Made by a program: the position numbers and the translations under genes
Assembly: GCA_029990175.1 (NCBI GenBank)
Contig: JARKIP010000005.1
Coordinates: 33,613,501-33,677,500 of the forward strand
DNA length: 64,000 nt
DNA from: Petunia secreta
Taxonomy: Eukaryota; Streptophyta; Magnoliopsida; Solanales; Solanaceae
Direction of reading: 5' to 3'
The notes under the pieces: model-generated
Database searches by the model: none
What the model was told of the DNA's origin: nothing
What the model saw: the letters and a program-made list of their open reading frames with translations, nothing else
Shown: positions 10,136 through 21,000 of the stretch, piece after piece
Layout: every line of letters starts with the position of its first letter
How positions within the stretch are numbered: position 1 is the first letter of the stretch

Positions 10136-10994
10136 TGATGCAGGGCAAAATAGGCGGAAGCTAAAGACGATATGAAAATGCGGAAGCTAAAACAAGATAG
10201 GCGATATCGATGAAGATATCGAGATAAAGAGCAAGACGAGGCTTGAACGTTTACCTAAGTAGCACCGAGGAACTCGTCTCGATACACCCCGGGTGAAGTC
10301 AAGGATCACCTATACTATGCAACTATCCTCAAGAGGCACCCGGCTCTTGCAAATAGAATGATCAAAGATGGATGAAGTTCAAATTGGATTCCACCAATTG
10401 AATTCAAGTTCCCAACAAGGGTTCAAATGAGAGCATTGCTCAAGTTTCTTCAATATTCAAGGTTGTGTAAATGAAATGAAAGACTAAGGAAGCTATTTAT
10501 AGTCTTCTCCTATGCCCTATGTAATGTCTAAAATACCCCCAAAGTGGGTTAAAACAATAAAGGCCACTTAGGGCTAAAGTAGGAAATACACATCAAAATG
10601 TAGGAAAATCCCGTAATGCACACACAGGGGTAGGCGGTCCGCCTCCCCCTCTAGGCGCTCCGCCTGTTTCCAACTTCCAGAGAGTGGCAGCCAACTAGGC
10701 GGTCCGCCTAGTGACTTCAGGCGATCCGCCTCCTTGATCCTGAAGCTTGACTTTGTTTAGGCGGTCCGCCTCTTTGTGTAGGCGGTCCGCCTCATCCTGG
10801 GAGGTCTTGAAATGGCTCAAAATGGACTCTAGATGTTCCTCCTTGGTCCGTAGTTTGTCCTCCCTCAAGCGTGATCAAGTTCATCACTTCAAATCACTCT
10901 CGGATCCTCCTCGGGAGCCTTTGATGTATACTCCTTGTGCTCTTGAGCTTGGCTCTTGATGGTTGGCGCTTTGGCTCCAATTTGCCCGGCATCA
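10136..10994 (-). repeat. N2 3' LTR (859 bp)
   Basis: Minus-strand start TGATGCCGGGCAAAT, end TTTTGCCCTGCATCA, giving terminal inverted repeats of about 14 bp. It holds an array of AGGCGGTCCGCCT-type 13-mers (10630-10800), TATAAATA (complement at 10494-10501) and the R/U5 block. Confidence 0.93.
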
Positions 10995-11012
10995 TCCTCC
11001 CCTTCTTGAAAG

Positions 11013-11030
11013 GATTTCGTCCTCGAAATC
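11013..11030 (-). other. N2 PPT-proximal stem-loop
   Basis: GATTTCG-AGGA-CGAAATC, perfect 7-bp stem, between the end of the reading frame and the purine tract TTCAAGAAGGGGAGGA. Here it is untranslated. Confidence 0.75.
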
Positions 11031-11083
11031 AAACCATCAAGTCCTACAATCAAAGACAAGCACAAACAAAAACAAAACTCCTA

Positions 11084-13122
11084 CTACAAGAGTAGGTTAG
11101 TGCAACAAGTGTGGGAAAACACACTCTTATGGTACAACCAAGTATCAATGGCAACAAAGAAGCTCATGTTCCCGAAGGAACTAGCGAGTACTTGGTTCAA
11201 CAACGAAGTGCTCCCAACACAAGAAGAAACAAAGAGATCAATAGGGCACGACACATGCAAGATTAAGCTATCAAATTCCCTACAATCCCTAAGTTCAAGA
11301 TTAGCACACCAAGACCCTCCACTACACGAGTAGGGAGGTCCAATAAGAGTGAGTGCAAGCACCGTGGAAAAATTCGCTCTTATTATAGAGCCAAGTATCA
11401 ATACCAATCAAGAAGCTCATGTTCCCAAAGGGAACAACAAGTCCTTGGCTCCATAGTTTCAAGCACTCACAACCATGACAAGCAAGGGAATCATTAGGAC
11501 ATAGAACATTCACGATCAAGCAATCAAAGTTCCTATGACCCCTAAGCTCATGATTATCATGCCAAACCTTCAAGGCAATATTTTTAAAATGTGGCGCAAT
11601 GGTTTTGGCATGCTCAATTCTCAAAGTGTGGTTAACATATGGGAGGGAATAGACAAAGTAGTGCAATACACAATTAGCTTCAAATACCCCACTCCCCTTC
11701 TTAAAAGCCCTCATACTCACACTAAGAGATTCCTCCTCACCTCTAATCTCATCCTCAAGACAACCCTCCTCACAAGGTAAACTTTCAAGGGAGGTATTTG
11801 TAATGGTCTCTTCATCATCATAACCCAAACTAACAAGGGTAGGGGCACTAGAAGAACCATCTTCCTCACTCGAAGTTTCAAACAAAGAGTTGTCTATGGG
11901 ATCAAATCCCTCACACCACGGAGGTTCCAACTCTCTCTCAACCCTAGCTCGATACAACTCACCACCACAAATAAGGATGCTATCAAACAAAAGCACGCAC
12001 CTCAATTTCATGGTCAAGCAACAGCATAGTATCAAAGCTAGGTTCATCACCCACACTTGAGGAGTCATCATAGACAACCTTGTCCAATTCATGCAATTTG
12101 GACTCCTCAAGGTCACTATCATCCTTACTACGACACACAAATCCACCAAAATCAATTATTTCAATAAGGGTAGAGTCACATAACTCATCTTCCCCTTTGT
12201 CAAATACGGGTGGGGTGTCATAGCAAGGGTCACAAGTAAGGTCAACTACCACATTTTCAATAAAGAGAGGTCCTTTGAATTCCGGGCTCACATCATGATG
12301 CGGCTTCTCATTCCTCTCTATTATTGGTTCACAAGCAAACACAAGTTGACCAATCGACTCTACACTAGTTGTAATTTCATCAAATGCATTACAAGCACTA
12401 ACTAGCAAAGAGTCTTCACAAGACAAGGAAGGATTATGTTCACAAGAAGGTGAAGAAACACTTACTTTTGAGTAGCTCCCGTGAGTACTCACATCGCTTG
12501 AAGTGTCTTGTTCAAGTCCTCCTTCATGAAACTCACAATGTAGAGCCCCATTCTCTTGTCTTTCTTTCTTACCATCCGGTTGAGGCTCCACTAGCTCGCC
12601 TCCAAGAGTACCTACACATAAGCCCAAACAAATAGAAGAAGAAGGGAATAAAACGTGGTTAGAACAAAGGGCGTCCTCACTCTCTCTTTGTATTTCCTCT
12701 CCTCCCCCCTCTGTCATTTCCATCCCAAGGCCAAGCGTAGATTCGGGTGACAATTCACTCACGTCACTCCTCTCCTCCTTTTGCCTCTCATGTGGGGTGG
12801 AGTGACTTTCACTTCCAACTAGCAAAGGCATGAGCACATCACCTTGCTCACCTCCACCTTGGGGAATGCCCATGTTGTGGGGAATGCCCACTTGTTGGGG
12901 AATGCCCAAGTTGTGGGGAATGCCCACTTGTTGGGGATTGCCCAACGGTTGGGGATTGCCCAACACTTCATAACTAGTACCTCTTTCGGTACCCTTTTGG
13001 ACACTCGAGGTCCATTCCTCTTTGAAGCGATCAAACCTCGAGCTTATGGATCTCACCTCGGCCAAGAGGTTGACCAAAGTGCTTACCGGGATCTCAATGG
13101 TATCGTACACGTCTCCGGCCAT
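11084..13122 (-). pseudogene. N2 protein: truncated Gag N-terminus fused to DUF, two frameshifts
   Basis: ATG at 13120-13122 (MAGDVYDT). The first 65 residues resemble the N-terminus of the A3 gag (PVDVLASLLAEV type, then SSVQKGT). A run of LGNPQ/VGIPHN repeats follows, and then the DUF directly: HSTPHERQKEERSDVSELSP aligns with the DUF start of N4. Shared landmarks are CDPCYDTPPVFDKGEDE, ELYRARV, EPPWCEGFDP, KKGSGVF and IDTWLYNKSEF. The frame shifts near 11985, and an extra T near 11373 shifts it again before a duplicated C-terminal module. The gag core, CCHC and protease are absent. Function unknown. Confidence 0.75.
12844..12965 (-). repeat. Short tandem repeats coding GNPQ/GIPHN motifs
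   Basis: Five to six imperfect units of about 21-24 bp built on GGGGAATGCCCA. They encode alternating LGNPQQ, VGIPHN and LGIPQQ peptides. Related single GNPQ motifs occur in the gags of N4, N5, A3 and Y, so this is a local expansion. Confidence 0.75.
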
Positions 13123-14290
13123 GTACCTATATAAATCAAAGACAAGAAAGAAGTTAGAGTAAAAACCTCACTCGCTCCCTCACTTTTGAATGTCACTCGG
13201 ATCACTCGTTTAGTGGTGGGGGATTTATCACTCAAACTTGATTCAATGGCTTCCTCGTAGTTGAACAACCTCCTCGATAACCAACCAAGTTCACAAGAAC
13301 CAAATACTCTTCGGGAAGAGTGGAATTGATGGGACTCGATGAACGCTAGGCTATTTAGGTGCGCACTTGAAGCAAAATCAAACTACGAGTCTTCTTTGAG
13401 GTCTACTCTCCTCTAAGCACGAGAACCCTATACGCTCAATGAACTAGTACTAGTAAAGTAGGAGTGTTACTTGAAAAGTACTAGTCGGAAGGGATACAAG
13501 CCAACAAAAAGCGAAAACCTACGAAAAACTACAATCCGGACAGCTTCCAGAAAGAGGCGCTCCGCCTCAAACCTGAGGCGCTCCGCCTCCACAAGTTCCA
13601 GAGGGCAGCCCAGAGGGAGGCGGTCCGTCTCAAAATGTAGGCGGTCCGCCTACTTGATTTTCCTGCAGCTTTGCACTCCGCGTTTTTGATTCTTTAGCAC
13701 CCAAATTTCCAACCAAAACACATTGTTTTTCCAATCTAATGGTACCCAAAGGTGTATAGGATGATTACAAACAAACCCCAATAGTTTTTAACCCCAATCA
13801 AACAACAAATAATCGATTTCGATTCTTGAAGCCAAGTTTCAAGGGTTTTGAAAATTTTGAGATTTGATTCTTCAAATTTTCGAATCACAACACCAAATCA
13901 AGATATTTTGGTACCAAAAAAACGGGAATCAAACATATATCAAACCCCAATGATTTTCAATGTTTGGGGGTTTGAATCCAACAAGTTTTAGTCAATTTTG
14001 TAAAATTTCAACTTTTGGGTTTGATTTTCACAAATTTGATTTTCAACTCCAAAACGTGTTTTGTTGGTACCCAATTGTCGAGAATACATAAACAAACATT
14101 CCCCGATAATCAAAACCAACAAAATCCTAACAACGAACGATTTCTAGCAATTTTTTTGTGATTTTCAAGTTTTTGCATTTTTTTTTTTTGTTTTTCTTCA
14201 ATTTCAAGAACAAACAACAAGAACACAACAACGATAAGAACAAGACCGAAGATTCGTAAGAACGAAGCCTAGCCGTGCTCTGATACCAAC
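13123..14290 (-). other. N2 5' leader and PBS
   Basis: Non-coding leader. PBS TTGGTATCAGAGCACGG reads from 14289 down. The 13-mer cluster lies at 13552-13660 (AGGCGCTCCGCCT and AGGCGGTCCGCCT types, the same subtypes as in the N2 LTR). It ends TTTATATAG-GTACATGG at the start codon. No other gene. Confidence 0.7.
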
Positions 14291-15149
14291 TGATGCAGGG
14301 CAAAATAGGCGGAAGCTAAAGACGATATGAAAATGCGGAAGCTAAAACAAGATAGGCGATATCGATGAAGATATCGAGATAAAGAGCAAGACGAGGCTTG
14401 AACGTTTACCTAAGTAGCACCGAGGAACTCGTCTCGATACACCCCGGGTGAAGTCAAGGATCACCTATACTATGCAACTATCCTCAAGAGGCACCCGGCT
14501 CTTGCAAATAGAATGATCAAAGATGGATGAAGTTCAAATTGGATTCCACCAATTGAATTCAAGTTCCCAACAAGGGTTCAAATGAGAGCATTTCTCAAGT
14601 TTCTTCAATATTCAAGGTTGTGTAAATGAAATGAAAGACTAAGGAAGCTATTTATAGTCTTCTCCTATGCCCTATGTAATGTCTAAAATACCCCCAAAGT
14701 GGGTTAAAACAATAAAGGCCAATTAGGGCTAAAGTAGGAAATACACATCAAAATGTAGGAAAATCCCGTAATGCACACACAGGGGTAGGCGGTCCGCCTC
14801 CCCCTCTAGGCGCTCCGCCTGTTTCCAACTTCCAGAGAGTGGCAGCCAACTAGGCGGTCCGCCTAGTGACTTCAGGCGGTCCGCCTCCTTGATCCTGAAG
14901 CTTGACTTTGTTTAGGCGGTCCGCCTCTTTGTGTAGGCGGTCCGCCTCATCCTGGGAGGTCTTGAAATGGCTCAAAATGGACTCTAGATGTTCCTCCTTG
15001 GTCCGTAGTTTGTCCTCCCTCAAGCGTGATCAAGTTCATGACTTCAAATCACTCTCGGATCCTCCTCGGGAGCCTTTGATGTATACTCCTTGTGCTCTTG
15101 AGCTTGGCTCTTGATGGTTGGCGCTTTGGCTCCAATTTGCCCGGCATCA
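14291..15149 (-). repeat. N2 5' LTR (859 bp)
   Basis: Nearly identical to the N2 3' LTR. 13-mer array 14785-14955; TATAAATA complement at 14649-14656. It ends CTGCATCA at 14291, followed by GT and the PBS. Confidence 0.93.
14649..14656 (-). promoter_or_regulatory. TATA box of N2 5' LTR
   Basis: TATAAATA on the minus strand, between the 13-mer array and the R/U5 block with GATAGTTGCATAG. It is the likely core promoter of N2. Confidence 0.5.
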
Positions 15150-15666
15150 CACAAGTCCTTAAAAGCCCTCACCGGGGTTTTGCTCACGACGGAGACAAGA
15201 AGAAATGTGCTCGGCACTTTCATTCAATTCATCAATACTCAAAAACTAGGTGCTTACAATGAAAGGAAACAATGTTTATATAGGAAATACTAAGGGTAAA
15301 CTAGTAAATAGGTCACAGTTGACCAATAGGAATAAGCCACGCAGGGCTGAGTTAAAAATGTGTTCGGCAGACTTTGACTTCGGTAAGCCTTGGCTTCGGT
15401 TCTTGATTGTCTGCTCGAACACACACTTGTTGCCTTCGGACACTCAATTGTCTTCGAGCTCCTTGTCCTCGGTCACTTTGCCATCGGGCTCAAATCTTAA
15501 GATAATGCCTTCGATTCTTGAGCTCGGCCATTCAGCTTCGGAGCAATTGTTTTCCTTCGGCCAGGCTAAGTGAACGTGCACATCGTGCAGCAGCTTGGCT
15601 TGGCTTCTTGACATCGGTCTCCTCGGTGGATCGAACACTTGATCAGCACGTGTTCGGGCTGCATCA

Positions 15667-16049
15667 AATCCCCAACAAGAGAGCAATCCTCTCCACTTGG
15701 GCAATCCCCAAGGAAATACTCCACTTCGAAGACCCGTTAGGTTTGTCCCACCTCTTGAGCAAGTTGTTGAGGCTCAAGAAGAGGAGGAGGCCGGGTATGG
15801 TGATGAAGCCTATGGGTATGATGTTCCTTATCAACCTAGGAGGCAAATGCATTGGGGTCGAAATGTGGATAGGGGTAGAGGCCGAGGTCGAGGGCCACCC
15901 ATGGGATATGGAGGGAGGAATGCTAGGAGGGACAATGTTGCTTATGATGATCATTATGGAGGCCAACTGGAGCCTAACTATGGGGTACGTGACAACAACA
16001 ACAATCTCAATAGTGTCAAGCTCAATCTTCCACCCTTCAAGGGAACTTG
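15667..16049 (+). pseudogene. gag: Y gag fragment, part 1
   Basis: Open frame from the Z1 LTR edge to the A2 insertion. It encodes NPQ repeats, PPLEQVVEAQEEEEAGYGDE, the RGRGRGRGPPMGY arginine/glycine stretch and NNLNSVKLNLPPFKGTC, matching residues of the N4 and N5 gag. The frame continues without loss in part 2 at 24634. The gag start of Y lies left of the Z1 insertion and is not present. Confidence 0.85.
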
Positions 16050-16870
16050 TGATGCCGGGCAATCCACCACGAGGAGACCATTCACTCGGAGCCAAGCCAA
16101 GGATGTCCAAGAAGTGCATTTACACTTGGTGAGGAAGGGCCTTGAAGAAGGAAGCGATTGGAAGCCATTCCGGGTGCTCAAACGAGGCCTCACGCCTAAG
16201 GAAGAAGAGAGCCCAGCAGAGCTAGGCGCCCCGCCTAGGGAGCTCACTGCCTAAGGCCCAGCAAAGCACCAGGCGCCCCACCTGGCTAGGCGCCCAGCCT
16301 AGCTGAAGGCCAAGCCAGGCGCCCCGCCTAGCTTCAGGCGCCCAGCCTAGCTGAAGGCCAAGCCAGGCGCCCCGCCTAGCTCCAGGCGCCCAGCCTAGCT
16401 TCAGCATGTTCCAGGCGCCCCTCCCAGCCCCAGGCGCCCCTCCTAGCTGCTGAACTTATGTTTCTTTTACTATTTTGCCCTACGTGGCTTATTTGATGAA
16501 CCTTATTAGTAAGGGTAATTAAGTCTTTGTGTAAGCTTGGGAAACACTATAAATATCCAAGCCTAGCTTATTTTACACTTAGCTTATTATTGATGATTAA
16601 TGAATGTTGAACATGAGCAAGGCTCTTGGTTATTGAATGAAACCTTTTGTTTGGGACTTGTAGTTCTTCTAGCGGATCTAGATGAATACTCTTCCTCTCC
16701 GACCATTCTACTTGCGTGCTCGCGTTAGCTCGAGGGTAGTTGCATAGCGTAGGAGTTCTTGTCCTTCTCTCGGGGTGTAACGGAACAAGTTCTCCGTTGC
16801 TACTTGGGATTAGAGATCGAGTTACGTCTCGTTCTTATCTTTTACTTTCCGCGTTTGATTTTCTACATCA
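16050..16870 (+). repeat. A2 LTR1 (5' LTR, 821 bp)
   Basis: Starts TGATGCCGGGCAATCC and ends TTTCTACATCA. It contains the pol tail frame with PFTRSQAK, a long 13-mer array (16225-16445), TATAAATA at 16548-16555 and the R/U5 block. Confidence 0.93.
16548..16555 (+). promoter_or_regulatory. TATA box of A2 5' LTR
   Basis: TATAAATA in the context CACTATAAATATCC, about 100 bp after the 13-mer array. It is repeated in LTR2 and LTR3 and in the A1 LTR. Confidence 0.5.
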
Positions 16871-18095
16871 TTTGGTATCAGAGCAAGGCTCGGGTTTTGT
16901 TTCTACAAACCCCCGACCCTTGGTTCTTCGTGCCTAGTATCTTTTCTTCTAGTTTTCTTGTTGTTGAAGTTATTGAAAGAAGAAAATTACAAAAAAAATT
17001 GAAAAAATCCAAAAATTTGGTGTAACTTGTTGATTCGGATGATTTGTGATATGGGTGTTATGGATTCTTGATCGTGATTGAATTCCCGTTACTTGGATAC
17101 CAAAATTGTTTGGATTGGTGGATTTTGAAAATTTGAAACCCCAAAACCCCTTAAACCCTTGAAGAACTTGTTCTTGATGAAATTTGGCTTGATTCTTGGG
17201 TTGGATTGATGTTTGATTGGAAACTTGTTATTGGGGATTGATCTTCATTGAAAAACAAACGATTCGGTACCAATTTTGTGGGATTTGAACATGTATAACA
17301 CCTTCTTTGATGAATCACAATCCATTTTGAAAACCCTTTGTTAAACCCTTGTGTTCTTGAGTTCTTGAGATTGAACCTTGATTTGATTGATTGTTTGATT
17401 GAAAATTTGATTGGGTTTTGTTAAGGAAGATCAAAAACAACTTTGGGTATCTTTGGATTGTGAAAACAAGTTGAAAACATCGGATTTGAGGCTTGAAAAT
17501 CGACTTGAAACGAGTTTGGAACGAGTTGGAAAAAGCTTAAGGCTAGGCGCCCCGCCTGACTTGGCTACTGCCTAAGTCCCAGGCACCCCGCCTAGACCCA
17601 GGCGCCCCGCCTGGAATACAGCACAGGCCAGGCGCCCCACCTGAGTTTCAGGCGCCCCTCCTGAGTGCTGAAGGTATTGTTTCGGGTAGATTTTCGTAGG
17701 TATTTCCCTTTGTTTGATAACATAACATCTAGTTAGTACTAATTTGAGTAACCGATCTACTTGAATAGTGCTAACCCTTTGATTGCTCTTAGGTGAATCG
17801 TGCCTAGCAAGGAGAGTAGACTTCTAAGGAAAAGCGTAGAATCTTTTGACTCAAGTCCTTCACTTCAAAGTGCCTAGCGTTCATTGAGTCCCATTAACTC
17901 CACTCACCCCGGAGTGTGCGTGACTCGTGAATAGTTTAGTTGAGTTGAGGAGTTGCTAATCATCTACGTGAAGCTTTGGAACTACAAGTTGAGTGAAATA
18001 TCCACCGCCACCCAAAAGAGTGATCCGAGTGAACACAAGTGAGGGAGCGAGTGAGGTGTTTTAACTAACTCTTGTTTTCTTTCTTTGTAGGTACA
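16871..18095 (+). other. A2 PBS and 5' leader
   Basis: PBS TTGGTATCAGAGC at 16872-16884. The leader is nearly the same as in A1, with a 13-mer cluster at 17545-17670 of the same CCCC-centred subtype as its LTR, and ends TTCTTTGTAG-GTACAATGG. No gene is seen. Confidence 0.75.
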
Positions 18096-21000
18096 ATGGC
18101 CAACGAAGGTCAAGATTTCATTAAGGAGGCCTTGGCTAATCTTCTTGCCAAGATGGACCTCATGAACCAAAGGATTGATTCTCTTGAAAAGGGAGCCTCG
18201 AGTACTCAAGGTGAACATGGGACCCCGAGTGTCCCAATTGAAAAGGGGACCCCGAGTGTCCAAATTGAGACCGGTGAAGGCTCAAGTAGCCCTACCTTTA
18301 CCCCGGAGCAAGTTGTTGAATTGCTCAATCAACAACGGGTAAAGAAGGACCGAGAGAGAATTGAACGAACGGGCATTCCCCGTATCTTGGACAATCCTCC
18401 AAGAAACTTTCCACTACCAAGACCCGTCCGAAATGTGCAACCTCTTGAGCAAGTTGTTGAGGCTCAAGAAGGGGAGGAAGTTGATTATGGTGACGATGTG
18501 TATGGGTATGATGATCACTTTCAACCAAGGCGAGCTATGAATTGGGGTCGAAATGTGGATCGGGGTATAGGCCGAGGTCGTGGGCCACCCTTAGGATATG
18601 GAGGGAGGAATGCTAGAAGGGACTATGTTGCTTATGATGATCACTATGGGGGCCAACCGGAGCCATTCCAAGGGGGTCGTGATAACAACAACAATCTTAA
18701 TAGTGTGAAGCTCACTATTCCTTCTTTCAAAGGAAGTAGTGACCCGGTGGAGTACATTGGTTGGAAATTGGCTATGGAGCGTATCTTTGACACCAATGAT
18801 ATGCCCGATGTGAAGAAGACCAAGTATGCAATATCCTCCTTTGAATCTTTTGCTTCTACTTGGTGGGAGTCGGTGAAGAGGAATAGAAGGAGGACGGGTA
18901 TGGCTATTAATCTTACTTGGGAAGAGTTGATCCGTGTGATGGATGAGAAGTACTTGACTAACCAATACCGGGTTGAACAACAAAGGCGTCTATATGATTT
19001 GAAGCAAGGTTACAAATCGGTTGGTGAATACTTCAATGAATTTGAGCAAATCCGAATGATCCTTGACTTAGATGATGAAGACAATGAGACGGCCATGATC
19101 CGTTTCAAAGGGGGCTTGAACCGAGACAGAGCTTCACAATTGAAGTTCCACAAATATGATGATCATTACAAGCTATGTGACGATGCGATTGAGGCCGAGA
19201 AATGGCTCAAGGAGGAGAAATCCCTTCGCTACAAGAGTAGCACTCCTACTCCAACAAGCAAACCAAAGGATTGGAAGCCTCCTACTACAAATGCAAGGTT
19301 CCCAAGTGCAAGTGGAACAAGTGGTGCAAATGCTACCAAGGATGTGAAAAAGCCGTATGAGAAGAACACACCTAATGTGGGAGGTAACTCTAAAGCTCAA
19401 TTACATGCTCCTACTTCTTCTTCCATACAATGCCACAAGTGCAAGGGTTATGGTCACTTTGCTAGGGAATGTCCTACAAAGAGGACCATGATTGTTGTTG
19501 GTAATGATGCATATGAGAAAGAGAGTGAATCGGAAGATGAGGGAGTAGAGGGAGTAAAGGGAGATGAGGGAGTAGAGGAGAATGATTTGCTTGATGACAC
19601 GGTGGAGGAGGAGGATCCTCATACTTTCTTGGTTGTGAGAAGGAGCCTAGGAGCTATGATTGTGGAAGATAGTGAAACCTTGCAACGGGAGAATCTTTTC
19701 CATGCTAGGTGCCGGGTCAAAGATGTTGTTTGCTCTATGATAATTGATTCCGGAAGTTGTGCAAATGTAGTGAGTCAATCACTAGTGGCTCAATTGAAGT
19801 TAACTACCATGAAGCATCCTAAACCTTACCGGTTACAATGGCTTAGTGAATGTGGAGAGCTTAAGGTGATGAAACAAGCCATGATCAAGTTTAGAATGGG
19901 TAGTTATGTGGATGAGCATTTGTTTGACGTTGTGCCTATGCAAGCATGCCACCTACTCTTAGGGAGGCCATGGCAATTCGATAGGCAAGTGGTGCATGAT
20001 GGTCGTGTCAACACTTACACGGTCAAACTTGAAGGGAAGAGATTTGTGCTTAAACCTCTCACTCCTAAGCAAGTAAGTGATGACTACAAGAAAATGAAGG
20101 AGTTGAGGGAGGTGGCAAAGGCTAAGTCACTCATTGAGACTAGCCCTTTGTCCAAAAACATGGTGGCAATCCCACCTACTTCATCTACCGGTGGCATGTG
20201 TGCCATGATGCAACCGGGCGAGATCTTGAAAGGTAATGATGGCACCAAGTTTCTCCTATGCCTAGTGCACAAAGGTATGATCCTTAACTCTAATTGTGAT
20301 TTTTCTTCTAGCCCTATGCCTAGTGCTTTGAAAAATGTCTTGGAAGACTTTGGGGACATGTTCCCGGATGAGATGCCCGATGGCTTACCTCCCTTGAGAG
20401 GTATTGAACATCAAATTGACTTTATTCCGGGCTCTCAAATCCCAAACAAGCCGGCCTATAGGAGCAATCCCGAGGATACAAGGGAGTTGCAAAAGCAAGT
20501 TGATGACTTGCTCTCCAAAGGCTTGGTAAGGGAGAGTTTGAGTCCTTGTGCCGTACCGGTCATTCTTGTTCCAAAGAAAGACGGCACTTGGAGAATGTGT
20601 ATGGATTGTCGAGCCGTGAATAAGATAACGGTAAAGTACCGTCACCCTATTCCACGACTTGATGATATGTTGGATGAATTGAGTGGGTCGTGTGTCTTTT
20701 CCAAAATCGACCTTAGGTCCGGTTACCATCAAATCCGGATGAAACCCGGGGATGAATGGAAAACCGCATTCAAGACCAAATTTGGTCTCTATGAATGGTT
20801 GGTAATGCCCTTTGGGCTTTCCAACGCACCTAGCACCTTCATGCGACTCATGAATCATGTTTTGAAGTCTTTTATCAACAAGTTTGTTATTGTCTACTTT
20901 GATGATATCTTGATATATAGTAAGACAATTGATGAACATGTTGACCACCTTAGGCAAGTGCTTGAAGCCTTGAGAGCCGAAAAGCTCTATGCTAATTTCA

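Larger units (their letters stand above)
10136..15149 (-). mobile_element. N2: short DUF-type non-autonomous element, complete, TSD cacaa
   Basis: Both LTRs are 859 bp (10136-10994 and 14291-15149), flanked by cacaa at 10131-10135 and 15150-15154. They differ by only a handful of bases, so the insertion is recent. Internal region: PBS (complement at 14277-14289), leader, one reading frame (13122 to 11084, two frameshifts) and PPT. It has no gag core, zinc knuckle, protease, RT, RNase H or integrase, and so must rely on proteins supplied in trans. Confidence 0.95.
8530..15666 (-). mobile_element. Z1: 5' part of an older chromovirus, interrupted by N2
   Basis: On the minus strand: 5' LTR (9895-15666, split by N2), PBS (9881-9893), leader, and the first 45 codons of gag, cut by the A1 LTR at 8529/8530. 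Everything downstream of gag is missing, apart from a possible LTR scrap at 1265-1539. Z2 at 56836-59025 is a second copy of the same region and supplies the uninterrupted reference. Z1 is inserted into Y: its LTR end (15666) abuts aatcccc of the Y gag. Confidence 0.85.
9895..15666 (-). repeat. Z1 5' LTR, split by N2 (two parts: 9895-10135 and 15150-15666)
   Basis: The parts rejoin across N2 into about 753 bp, matching the intact 751-bp Z2 LTR (56836-57586). Z2 shows the unoccupied site (GACTTGTGGCTTTC), proving the insertion point. LTR start on the minus strand is TGATGCAGCCCG; end is TTGCACCA followed by TC and the PBS. Its first 75 codons can encode a pol tail with RPMSRSQAK. Confidence 0.9.

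Noticed and set aside
11535..11780. Plus-strand frames over the N2, N3, N4 and N5 reading frames
   Set aside because: Shadows of the minus-strand DUF frames; no similarity among them beyond what the opposite strand imposes.
16222..16407. Antisense frames rich in LGWAPGARRGAW
   Set aside because: They are translations of the 13-mer array and recur wherever the array does; no independent evidence for a gene.
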